The position numbers and the translations under genes are program-made. Shown here piece by piece: positions 10,450 through 21,522 of a DNA stretch of 64,000 nucleotides (positions are counted from its first letter, which is position 1; the number at the start of each line of letters is the position of its first letter). Location: contig ML978121.1 of assembly GCA_010015805.1 (NCBI GenBank), forward strand, positions 3,410,001-3,474,000, given 5' to 3'. A model generated the notes under the pieces. It saw only the letters and a program-made list of their open reading frames with translations, did no database searches and had not been told where the DNA came from. The stretch comes from Rhizodiscina lignyota. Lineage: Eukaryota > Ascomycota > Dothideomycetes > Aulographales > Rhizodiscinaceae.

Positions 10450-13027
10450 TCAATAGGTCTCCTCGTCCTCCCAACTCTGCTCGCTCTCTCTGACGGCCAC
10501 CAACTCAACTCTACCATCCTCACCACGAACCTCCATCACCTCCTCGCCTCTCATCTTCTTTCCCGGCCCCAGCCGTGGGCTTGCATATGACGTTCCAGGT
10601 CTCTTACCCAGCACGCCACTTCCACCCACACGTTGCGCATACTGCGACGCCCTCAGCTTCGCATAGTACACGTCCGCGCCATCAGGCTCTGCATCGCCAA
10701 CCTCAGAAGCAGACTCATACGTCTCCCAGTTCTCGCTGCCGGACACGGTCGTCGGGTTCGTATATCCAGATCCTTGCGATTGCGCCGACACGCTCGATGT
10801 GCCGGAAATCTGGCGCGATTCGGGGCGCGATGCGGCTGCGACGGGTTCGGGGTAGTTGTGGAAGCTATTGACCGAGCCGTAGCGAGAGTGGTGCAGATTC
10901 GTAGGGTCTTCGTGCGCTGGGTTGTATTGGCCTGGTTGGACGCGCGTGTGTGGACGTACCACGCTGCTGTTTAGACTTGCTGGTGCGGAGGGCGTAGCGC
11001 GGTGGCCGAGGTAGCTTTGGCTGTGCATGTTCTCGAGACGGGAGGCAGGGCGCTCGTAACGACGGTCATCGTACGGATCTTCAGGAGCGACGTGTCGGAC
11101 GATGCTGCCGCTGCGCTCGAGCTGCGCGTTTTGGTGGCTGCTTGCGGCGGGCGTGGGAGGGATAAACAGGTCTTTCATCTTTGGTGGAGGCGCACGAGGG
11201 GGTGGTGGACCCATCTTGCGAATTGTGTCGCGGCCGCTTGCGACGGTGCTGTTGGGCGGTGCGCGGCGCTCGGGAGAGTTGTTGCCGTTGGGCATGGTGC
11301 TGAGTGGTACACGAGAGGGGATCTTGGACGGAGATGTGCGGCCTGCAGACGCAGATATAGACTTTGAGAATGTGCCTGGAGTGGGATTCGCTGTGGGAGT
11401 CTTGGAGCGTGGAGGTGGACCGCGAACGGAACCGTCCTTCGTCTTCGTTGGTACAGTCTTTGCCATTGAGGTTGGAGGTCGAGCAGGGGGATTGAGGGCA
11501 TTTGGCGTCTTGCAGCGTGGTGGAGGCGCTTTCTTACTCGATGCATCAAGCTCATCAAGGTATCGCTCGCCGTGGACGAGGAACGGCCTGCCGTACTCAT
11601 CCTCCCAGTTGTCCAACACGTTTCGAAGATCCGCTTCCACCTTTGGTAGCTCTTTCGCGATGCGCTTTCGCATCTTCTCCTCTCGCAGCAATTTTCCAGG
11701 GTCACGTCGTTCACCTTTCTGTCCACGTGCCATAAGACGAGATGCATCTTGGCTCGACGTTGCGAGGTCGTCGCGGTCCTTGATGAGGGAGCGGTACTTG
11801 TCGACCATGGCTAGGATCGGTGCGCGCTGCTCTCTCAGTGCTTCTAGACGGGCAATTTCGGTTTCGTGCGCAGAGAGAAGTGCATCGCTGTATACATCGG
11901 AGAATGCAGGTGTAAAGTCGAGCATTTCTTCTTCGGAGAAGTAGAGGCTATCCCATAGCTCTTGCAATTTGAAGCGCGCATCCTCAACGAACAGATGAAG
12001 ATTCTGGTGCTTCAACTCATTCAGACGTGCTAGTTCATCCTCAAATTCGTTGATTGTACGGAGTCCGCATCCACGGTTACTCGAGAGGAAAGCTCTGCGA
12101 TCGCGTTCCTCGACGCCAAGACGATCCCACAGATCCTCGATCGTTGCTCGTAGGTCTCTCAGTTTCTTCTCTCGTCCTTTCTTCTCGTCAATCAACTTGT
12201 CACGGCGGGTCTTCAGACGTGTGACGTCGTCTTGATGCAAGCCGAGCTGCTCTGGTGCCTCATGTCCATATTCGACGATGGCGTTATCCGTTTGTGCCTG
12301 CGGTGTGCCTAACTCTGCCCACAGCATGACAATCTCATCTGCGAGGGCGCTAACCACATCCCGACGTCGCATGTACTCTTCATAGACTCGCGTAAACTCG
12401 TTGTCAAGCGCAGTCACGTATTTCGGTGAAAGGTCGAACGTGGGAGATATCCTTGCCCCAGGGGACGTCGGCGGTAGCTGTAGTTTCACGAAGGATGGTT
12501 CAAGATGGGATGAATAAGATTCGAGGGCTTCGACAAGTTTCCTGACCTGTTCGTATCGCTCGCGATGGAGCTTGCTGACAACATTGTGCTTCTCTTTCAG
12601 AGCTTGGAGGCATTGCGTAAGCGGATACGTAACTTTCAGGTCCTCGTCATCGACATGATAGCTGTGGTCGTCTTTTGCGCCGTCTAGAGATATTTGCATC
12701 TGTTTGATTGTTGTGATGAGGTTGTTGGCTTCTTCGGCCATTTCATGTTTCTCACTGTGTTTCAGATCAGCGCGCGGACATATTTGGTTCGAGAAGCTCA
12801 TGACCTACTTTGCTACTAGGCGCAACTGATTGTGAAGAGTCTCAGATAGAGCTGAGAAGAGCTGCATGTCTTCGTTAGTTCCGACAAGCCTTTATTGTGA
12901 TGGTTACGATGCTAACCTCTGACTCTCGCGTGTCGCGCTCATGGCTAGGGACGCCAATCTCATCGAACAATTCATGAAGCTTTCCGATAATGGTCGAAAC
13001 CTGCTGCTCCAGATAACTCGTGTCCAT
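10450..13027 (-). CDS. ASE1: Anaphase spindle elongation protein Ase1 (MAP65/PRC1 family)
   Basis: Three exons: 13027-12917, 12861-12809 and 12754-10450, giving 822 residues. The spliced start reads MDTSYLEQQVSTIIGKLHEL, LFSALSETLHNQLRLVANEKHEMAEEA, a clear family start. The uninterrupted ORF that begins at 12801 would replace these N-terminal exons with intron sequence. The first 450 residues are long coiled coils (dimerisation and spectrin-like region). The conserved MAP65 microtubule-binding block follows, including EDARFKLQELWDSLYF and KVEADLRNVLDNWEDEYGRPFL. The last 300 residues are basic, Ser/Pro-rich and probably disordered, with many S/T-P sites. In the family Ase1 crosslinks antiparallel microtubules at the spindle midzone, and Cdk and Aurora kinases control it through that tail. 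Confidence 0.93.
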
Positions 13028-14135
13028 GACTGTCATGCCAACCAGCGGCTTCGCGTTGTCAAAACGTCATATGCGGCGTGAAATCGGAGTCGGAGTCGTG
13101 CTTGGACACAACAGAAAGGGAAGCTGCAAGCGTCGCGGTCGAAGAACGCGCTGCGTCTATTCGTAACGATCGTAAAGGATGTAGCAGAAGCCGATGCTCA
13201 GCTATAGAAAGCTTTGGACAGTCGCAAGGTCAGCAACATGTACGCGGAGAATATTTGGTAGGTTGAGAGGTGACGATGAGGTCGTTAGTGTACGCGTGCG
13301 GGTTGTGGACATCGGCTGTTGCTGAGGCAACCTTGACCTGCCCGCCCGCCTTGGCGAGACTTCGTCCAGGTGCCTACCTCCTCGCGTCTTACTTTCACCT
13401 TCGCCCAAACAGCACGTCTACCAGCTATATCTATTGAACAGTTCTAACCTTAATCTATGCCTGACGGGGTCGAAGCAGCCAGTATCAAGATAGAGTGCGA
13501 AGATGGACCAGTGTATCATTGCGCACCACTGCTCCTCCGCTACACATTCGCTCAATATGGGAAAGAAAGCAGACAGTGACGTCTTCCTGCATCCTATGAT
13601 GATGATGCCCACGAGCAACAAGGACGACCTCCTCACAGGAAGAGCAAGCTCTGCATCGGCTTCAATTGTGGCATTGATTTTTCTTAGCCCCCATTTACTC
13701 CGCTGCTGTGCCGCATCTTGTCCCCAATTCAAAATATGTTTCAGCCACCGTATTGTTGCCAATAATAACAATGCAGCAGTTGCAGAACCGCCAAGGGCGT
13801 CAACTCGGAAGAGAACAAATGACCACTCAAAGGGCCTTCAGTCTGCCGGGAATGGAGTCCTCGAACAGGCGCTTCCTGTTGCACTTGCAGTTTTTACTCC
13901 CTGCAGTTGCTTATTATTTGAGGTGGCCTGGTGTGACTCTTGATAAATGCTATCATACCATGGCCGATATTTCTTTATTTAAGTAGGCCTTGCGATTTTT
14001 GATATATTCCAGGTTTCGCTCTTCTTCCACGCTGCCAGAGTCGCCGTTGGGGTCTTTCATTCCTCCCTCGGCGTAATAGATCCAGAAACCCACTTCCTTT
14101 GCCTTAACACTAAGTCCTACAGATGGTTCGAAGGG
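13028..14135. other. Divergent intergenic region, 1.1 kb
   Basis: It lies between the ASE1 start and the start of the ATPase-NOV gene. ORFs at 13503-13943 and 13708-13986 overlap in different frames and show no domain. I take this as promoter sequence. Confidence 0.5.
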
Positions 14136-17100
14136 ATGTCGCTCTTTTCGACCCATTCCACCAGCGATCTAGAGTCGGCGCGAGAGACCATTGAAGGCAT
14201 TGCTAGAAAGAGGGGAATAATTAGTGACGCTTTCAGAGCACGTGCCGAAACTGAAGCGGCACAAGGTCATCAGGAATTGCTACAGTTCATTCAGGGGGCA
14301 GAAGAGAATCGAACAGATTTTTCAAGGTCACTTCAGATGTCTGTATTCAGCTTTGGTTGCGTTTGCACTGGCTCTCAATACTAAGCATCATGGTGTATCC
14401 TACAGAATATCGACCGATCTATACTCCAGCAAAGCCCGTTTCCTAATGGAAGTCATTCAAAATGCGGATGACACCCAATATCCGCCAGGCACAACTCCAA
14501 CAATTCGAATTAGCGTCGCTAAACAGCGCGTGAAGATTGAGTGCAATGAGGTTGGCTTTACTGAGCAACACATAGAAGCACTCTGCCGCGCTGGGCGGAG
14601 CTCCAAGCCTCTTGGGCAGGGCTATATAGGGGAAAAGGGCATCGGGTTCAAATCGGTTTTCAAGATTGCGAAACGAGCACACATCCGCTCGCCTCCTTTT
14701 TACTTCCAGTTGGATCAAACCCGTGAGCTTGGAATGGTCACTCCTCTCTGGGACGAGGATTACTTCAATTCCCCTGTGGAGTACCAGACTACCATAGTGC
14801 TCGACCAGATCTGCGACACGTCAACTGACTTCTCTGCAACTTTGGAACAAGACTTACGCACCCTTGATCCCGTGGTCATTCTGTTCCTTCGCCGAATCAA
14901 ACGGTTATATCTCACTCGTTATGACTCAGACCATTTCTCTCCTGACAGACTCGCATTTTCGAAGTACTTTCGGGTAGACGACGGCGCTTTCGATAATGTT
15001 GTAACCCTGGTAGACGAGGGTTCCGGTGCACGCTCCCCGTATTACAAATGGGATTTTCCGAACGTTTGGACTGGGAGTGAGCCACGTCGACCCGGTCTGG
15101 TTTCCAACCAAATTGTGCTCTCTTTTCCAGTCGAGCGATCTAGAGATTCCTGGCTCGCTAGGCCTCGGGAGCTGCTGACTTTTGCGTACCTGCCAGTGGG
15201 CAGTTTTGGATTTAAAGTATGTTGCGCCCACATATAGGCAAGTTGTGAGGCTAAAACTTCTCACAGTTCATCATTCAAGCAGATTTCCTCACAACGTCGA
15301 ATCGCCAATCTGTGGATGAGGATAATCGCTGGAACATTAACATTGCGAACGCAATTCCTCGTGCATTCGCCGGCGCTGTCCGCCATTTCAACGAAAGGCA
15401 CTCCAGTCCCACAGGCCTGGGAAAGACGTGGCCGCTTTTCCTCAACTCTGCATATCACTCTCAAAGCCGGTATTGGCGAAATATTCACGAAGGGATCTTG
15501 AACGAGCTTCGAAGCTCACACATTTTGCAAACTTGTTCTGGAAGTTATGCTTTCCCATCTTCGCTGGCATTTATGGATTGGGCCTGCGACAGTAATGGAG
15601 AACCTATGTTCGGCCAAAAGCAGGATTATGTCTCCGCGGACTACCCTCAATCTGTGCGTCCGACTCTGCGTACACTCAATGTCAAAGTTCCGGACTGGCA
15701 ATGGGTGATCGGCCATGCCAGAAATTTGATAGTTGCGGGTTGTACCTGGCAGTGGTTTTCTGATCTCGCCAAGGTGCTTCTAGCTCCCCCTGAGGCACGG
15801 TCTGGCACCAGTTATACAAGGGAACTGTGCAGGATCAATCTTGTCCCGCTAGCGGACAACAGTTGGACTACTGCACCAAATCCGCGAAATCCTGTTTACT
15901 TCCCTCAGAGCTCAGGTGTCTCCATCCCGTCCGGATTGCCCTTGACTCTGGTACATAATGGCGTTTGCGAGTATCCTCATACAATGAGCCTTTTACGCCT
16001 CCTTGGTGTGCGGGATTGTAGTGTCAGCGATGTAGTGGAGCGAATCTTCGATTATCATGACAACTTTTCCATAGCAGACCGCCAAGACATGATTGGACAT
16101 GTCAAATACCTTTTCCACGCCAGAGACCATCTGGGGAATAATAGTATGGACAGGATCCGGTTTGCACCTGAAGATATCGGACGCAACTGGCTGTTTAGAC
16201 GCAGCTGGGATATGTATATTCCAGACTTACCGGACAGCAACCTCCGCGAGCTCTTCTCCAGCTATGAAGGGGTGTTCTTTTTACATGCCGAATATTTCCA
16301 AGGACTCACTAGTTCAGAGAAGGCAGATTTTACTCGCTGGCTAAGTAGTGTCACTTCTCTTGCAACAATCCCCAGACTCAGCTTGACGACAAACGGTTTA
16401 TCGCAGATGCACGGTGATTTCCGCTGGTTGATGGACAACAAAGGCAGCGAGATTATTGGCCTTCTCCGTAAGCATTGGAGGAAATATCAGCCGCAAGCTA
16501 ACCTATCAATTCGTGGAGACCTCGAGCGCCATATTGTCTCTTGCACGAATGGCAGTCGATTGCCATTACGAGAGACATTCTTGCCTCACCCTGCGTTGAT
16601 GGAGAAGAGCCTGGACTACTGCGGCAGAGCTACATGCCCGTTTCTCAGTTTGGCGGGGCCGTGTAACGACTGGATGTTCCTTTCACAGCTCGGAGTGGGC
16701 TCAGAAGAAGACTTGGACTTTTTTCTTTGGGTTCTTAGACAGGATGCTTTTCGAAGCCGGGCTACCGTCCAGTCCGCAAAGAGACTTTACCTTGAGATCC
16801 AGTCAAGGGCGGAATATCAAAGGAATAAAGTGAAGTAAGAAACTCTTCCCAAGGCTTTTCTGGATCAGAAGTCTTCTCTGTACCTGATTGCTGACAAAGT
16901 ACCCCAGTGCTGCATTTCAACGGGATGTAATCGCAACACCGAGTGGCAATTTTGTCAGCGCGAGTAACTGCGTCTATCATGCTCCGCATGCATATTCCTC
17001 TAAGCCCTCCCTCTTCTCAATATATGGCAGTGATCTTACAGATCTATTCCAACGTGTTCTGGACATCCGATCTGCTACCGAACATGAAGTTTTTGAGCTT

Positions 17101-20026
17101 CTGCAACAGTTAAGGTCTGATCCAAGTACGACTATGTTAACGGTTGCGAACGTCTACATGTATCTCCAAAGCTATGGGACACAAAGGTAAGCAAATCGTA
17201 GCTCAAGCTCTCTAAACGTGACCTAACAGCCATTAGCACCGTCCATAATCACTTTTGCTTGTCGCTCTCCATTGCTGTTCCGTCGGACTCAGGAAGTTTG
17301 ACATGGAAGTTGCCCTTTCAATGCGTGTGGGGTGACCACGAATTCTCTCAGAATGGACTTCATCTTCGGTCCAGGATTTCGCTCCAACATATCATGGAGC
17401 GATATCTTTCAGACGCTGTATCCTTCTTCACCGGCATTTTGCGAATTCCCAATGCCGGGATTGACGACCTTTTGGGCGACCTCCGGCTGTTACAGCAAGA
17501 GCACAGTGATGATGCATCTACAATTTTCAGATTGTATGAGAGGATCACAGCACATTGTCGTAGTTCGCGTAACGAGATTAGGTAAGGGTTAGGTCCGGCT
17601 GATTCAGACAATTGTGCTGACACCGAACAGGGCTGCGTTCACGACTTCACCACTGGTTTTCCTCCGCGGTTCCAGCGGAAGTCGTGGGCAATGGCTACAA
17701 CTTAACGAATGCATTTGGAATAGGTCAAACCTTCGCAGCAAGCACGCCCTTAGCCGAACCTTGAGCCAGTATCAAACACTCTTTCGTGAGACGTTGGATG
17801 TCCCAAACGTCACATTGGAGATGTTGGTTGCAGAACTTTGCATCATCACCGCTCTCGGAGACAATGCCGCATCCAACGAGGATCAGTTTCAATATGGTAA
17901 ACGGATTTTGCGCGACATCAATGGCAACGAAGATGTTTTCAACAGCAATGACCGGCTTAGACGGGCTAAGTGTTGGCCATGCCTAACTTCAGCCGGAAGG
18001 CGAACATATCTAGGCATTGGAGAATTCTACGTCAATGACCGTCAAGATGTATTCGAGATCTTTTCCCACTCAAGATCGTTCCTCGATTTTGATTTTGACG
18101 GCTCCCGGAACTTCGTCCCCTTGCTTCGCCATTTGGGCTGCGACTTGTTCTTGTCAGAGAAGGTCACCGTGGGGACGGAAGCTTGTGAGCCACTTCAGCT
18201 TGATGAGGGCCTCGGTCAAGGATATCGAAGAAGAGCTGATGCGCTGTGCAAGTAAGTATCTATCAATAAATAAGGTACCCCCATGTCAGAGCCCCGGCTA
18301 ATTAAAGCTAGATACCTCGAGTACAAAAATGTGAATTCTCCATATGATTTGAGAATCCTGCTGGAGAATTCAACTGTGTGGTTAACCCATAACATTATAA
18401 CTCACTATTCCTTGGGAACTCCAGGGCAATCTGAGTATGTCGAGGCGACAAAAGATGAGGGAGGTTCTAGCGTGCGCGTGAGCGAGACTGCACGCTCTCA
18501 ATGGTCTCTCGAGATCTACCTCTCATCCAACAGAAATAGGCGAAATTGCGCAATGGTGACAGACTTCCCTAGACAACTTGCCATTGCTCTTGGAATTTCG
18601 CTTATTAACATCGATAATGAGCTTCATCATTTCCTTGATGTACCGGTTGAGTCGTTAGAAGAGCTACTCATTAAGAAAGGCGCCGTCGGGGGGCCTTCTT
18701 CCGCATCGAATCAAGCAGAAATCTCAGAAGCACGGGAAGCTGCTCGAGAGACTGAAGGGCTGCAGCAAACCGAAAACGCCTTGTTTACGCCCTCTTCTCT
18801 CGGGCCAGATACTCCTCTGACGGATTCCCGCGCAGAGTCTGAAGCAACTTTGGCTACGCGAGCACCTTCCGGATCCCTCGCACCTCAACCGGCACCATTT
18901 CCTCGCGAGCTACTGTCTGATCAACCTGTTCAACTCGGAGGACAGCTTTCCAGCGGAGAGATTACTTATGCCCAGCCGACACCAGATAATCAGGCGCGTG
19001 GACCCAGTGTGAGAGCAGGTATTTACCATTTTGGAAATAGAAGCCAGAATAGGGATAGACTGGAGCATTTCGCGCAGGCCGCTGATGTGGCAACTAATGC
19101 TCGAGCGTATGTCGCAACACAACCCACGAACGGATCACACGATGGCCGATCGAATGCTCGGCAAGACGCTTTTGATGTTACGGATCTGAGAGCTGCACTA
19201 GAAGATCAGCCATTCCGAGCTCACAATACCACTTCCAACGTGACAGGCGTGAATGGAGCGCGAGACGGATCTCCAACGATCGTGGCTCCACGAGCATCGG
19301 TTGTTACGCAAGAGACTCCAGTGCGGAGGCTGAGGTGGGTTCCAGACCGAAACTCTGACGAAAGAGCTCGAGATTTCGAAGTCGGATTTCTCGGCGAGCA
19401 ATTTGTGAGTTACTCTCAGAACCCCGGCAAGTCCGGCAAACTGACATGTCAACCAGGTATATACATTGCTGCACGATCGGCTTAGCCTACCCAACTTCTC
19501 TGGCGACATCAACTGGACGAGCACTTTGCGCACTCGAGCCGGCTTTAGCGCTTTTGGAAGAGAGATCTCTGATTTCACGTATCGAGATACAGAAGGTGCG
19601 CTTACGCGCTATATGCAACAGATGCGACATCCGTACCCGACGCCAGCTTGGCTCAATACTGCCTGCGACAACGGCAATGCACCGTTGTACAGGCTGGAGG
19701 TGAAAAGCACAACGTCGCAAGATCCTACGACTCAGTTCTATATGAGTGGAAACCAATACGCGTTGGTACGTGCACATACTTGTCTGATGATAAAGAAGAT
19801 ACGTGCTTGGAATAACTGACGAGAATTCCAGGCGAGGCGGCTCCAGGTCACATCAGCTGTGCCTTCTGAGATATACGCGGTCATTCGAGTTTCCGGACTG
19901 GACGCGCTCGAGGAGGGTGCTCAGCACCAGCCGGAGTGGATGGTGTACTTGGATCCGTACAGTCGCAGCGAGGAAGGGATACTGGACTTCTTTGCGCAGA
20001 CGTACACTGTTACGCCACAGCGATGA
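14136..20026 (+). CDS. Giant GHKL ATPase with C-terminal NOV (DUF3883) nuclease-like domain
   Basis: Nine exons: 14136-14326, 14406-15216, 15267-16834, 16908-17186, 17237-17581, 17631-18251, 18312-19404, 19457-19765 and 19832-20026, predicting 1,803 residues. All joins keep frame. The first intron has a weak GTCACT donor, so the first 64 residues are the least sure. The N-terminal GHKL ATPase has the N-box FLMEVIQNADD (Glu79, Asn83), a modified G1 box NEVGF (111-115) and the G2 box GYIGEKGIGFKSVF (136-149), as in sacsin and plant NO VEIN. A long middle region is helical and unassigned, and residues 1450-1600 look disordered. The C-terminal NOV domain has GEQF (Glu1634), SDFTYRD (Asp1675) and LEVKST (Glu1717, Lys1719), a pattern like PD-(D/E)XK nucleases. 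ATP-driven conformational change coupled to nucleic-acid cleavage or binding is inference. The gene is tail to tail with a C2H2 gene. Confidence 0.85.
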
Positions 20027-20189
20027 GACGCAGGAAATGTTGCAGAGACTGATGACAATACTGAACGGCCGTTTCATTCCATTACTTATCGTGCAAGATA
20101 TCCCCAAATAAACGCCTAACTGAAACTCTGATTGGTGACCCTTATCTATTAGAATGAATGTGCTTTCGTTCCCACTGAATTCATTAACG

Positions 20190-21522
20190 CTACTTGAATG
20201 TGCCCTTCCGCCTCATTGTAGTCTTAAGTGGCTCTCTCCCATGCCGCTTTCTGATATGTCTGAGAAGGTGATCACTTCTCTCAAAGCCTGTTTCGCAACC
20301 TGCTTCGTCGCAGCGATATCGTGAAGGAGAACTGTGCTCGAAGTCCCTGTGCCTTTTGGTTCGCCTATGTCGATTCAAGTCCTTCTGAGTTGCAAATGCG
20401 AAGGTACAACTGTCAAGTGAGCATTTGAATGGCTTCTCGTGGTTGCGATTATGGCGACTTGAGCTTGTTAGTACCGAAGTTGGCTATCGAAGAGTCTTAT
20501 TCTTACTTGAGTGCATGCATATACCCGAATCTTCTACCGCATTCCTCACATCGAAATTGATGCGATGGTGAGCAGTATCCACTACCTACATCGCCGGATA
20601 TGGCGCTGGTGCTTGATGTTGACGATTCACGGCTACTTGACGACAACATGCTCATAGCAGGCTCGGTAATATTTTCGATCCGGTCAGCAACAGAGAATGA
20701 TGACAACGTTCCAAGAGTTTCGTTTTCAATTACCGTGAAGCCTTGTCCGTTCGTATGTTCGCCGATGGCTACCGAAGGAAAGAAAGCGTCAAGATCCATG
20801 TTTGCTTCCGTAAATAGATCCTCCGCGGGATGGAGGGAACCTGTTGGTAGCCACTTGAGTGATTGGTAGTCAGCCTCGCTGTACCCGCTGTATACGTTCA
20901 TAGAGTCAATGGCATCATTGTATACGCCAAAGGCTTGGAAGCTATCCTCTCCACTGAAAAGCTGCGAGGAATTGCCACCTCTGACTGGAATTTGAGATTC
21001 ATGTCGTGGCCAAACGTCCGGCACACTGTGCTCGGTGTGGATGGGATTGTCCTGTCACAGATTAGCAATCGGCCGTCTCCGGGTGCGATTGCAAGTAGGG
21101 TAAACCTTAATAACAGTTTTGTTGTTGTTTGAGGGCGTCGAGTCCGAACTCGACTCTCTTGAGACTGATTGCTGCAAGCTAGCTGCGCTGAAAGCTCGAT
21201 CTCCTGCGACTGGGTGGGGCACAAACGTATAATTTTTGTAAATATTGTGATGCAGAAATGATGGAATGGATTTGGCATGAAGCCCATAAAGGTTCTCGAT
21301 GCTTTTTTCTTCGGACAAACAAATATTTTTGTAATTTTCATTCAAATTGTCTTCGGTACTTAAATTTGTGAAAGGGACGGTCTCGTATAAGTGCCCACCT
21401 GGGGCGTAGGCGTATGTTGGCTCTGGTTGGATTAACGATCCAAAGTCGGAGAATCCGTGGCTGAGTTCCCATAAGTCCCCTTTTAACCAGGCATAATTAG
21501 GATCGTCGTCAGATAGTGACAC
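20190..21522 (-). CDS. C2H2 zinc-finger protein, probable transcription factor
   Basis: Three exons: 21522-21106, 21051-20507 and 20457-20190, giving 409 residues. Three C2H2 fingers sit at the C-terminus. Finger 1 has Cys307, Cys310, His323 and His327, and is completed only after splicing with the acceptor at 20458. Finger 2 has Cys333, Cys338, His351 and His357, with the long spacings C-x4-C and H-x5-H. Finger 3 has Cys370, Cys375, His388 and His393. The first 290 residues are acidic and Ser/Asn-rich without a known fold, a layout typical of fungal regulators. The finger-1 acceptor choice is set by the canonical C-x2-C-x12-H-x3-H spacing; the upstream acceptor would add two residues. DNA binding is likely and the targets are unknown. 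The 3' end lies 163 bases from the end of the ATPase-NOV gene, facing it. Confidence 0.8.

Noticed and set aside
11102-11944. 280-residue plus-strand ORF inside ASE1
   Set aside because: Antisense to a well-supported ASE1 exon; low-complexity composition mirrors the Ser/Pro-rich tail.
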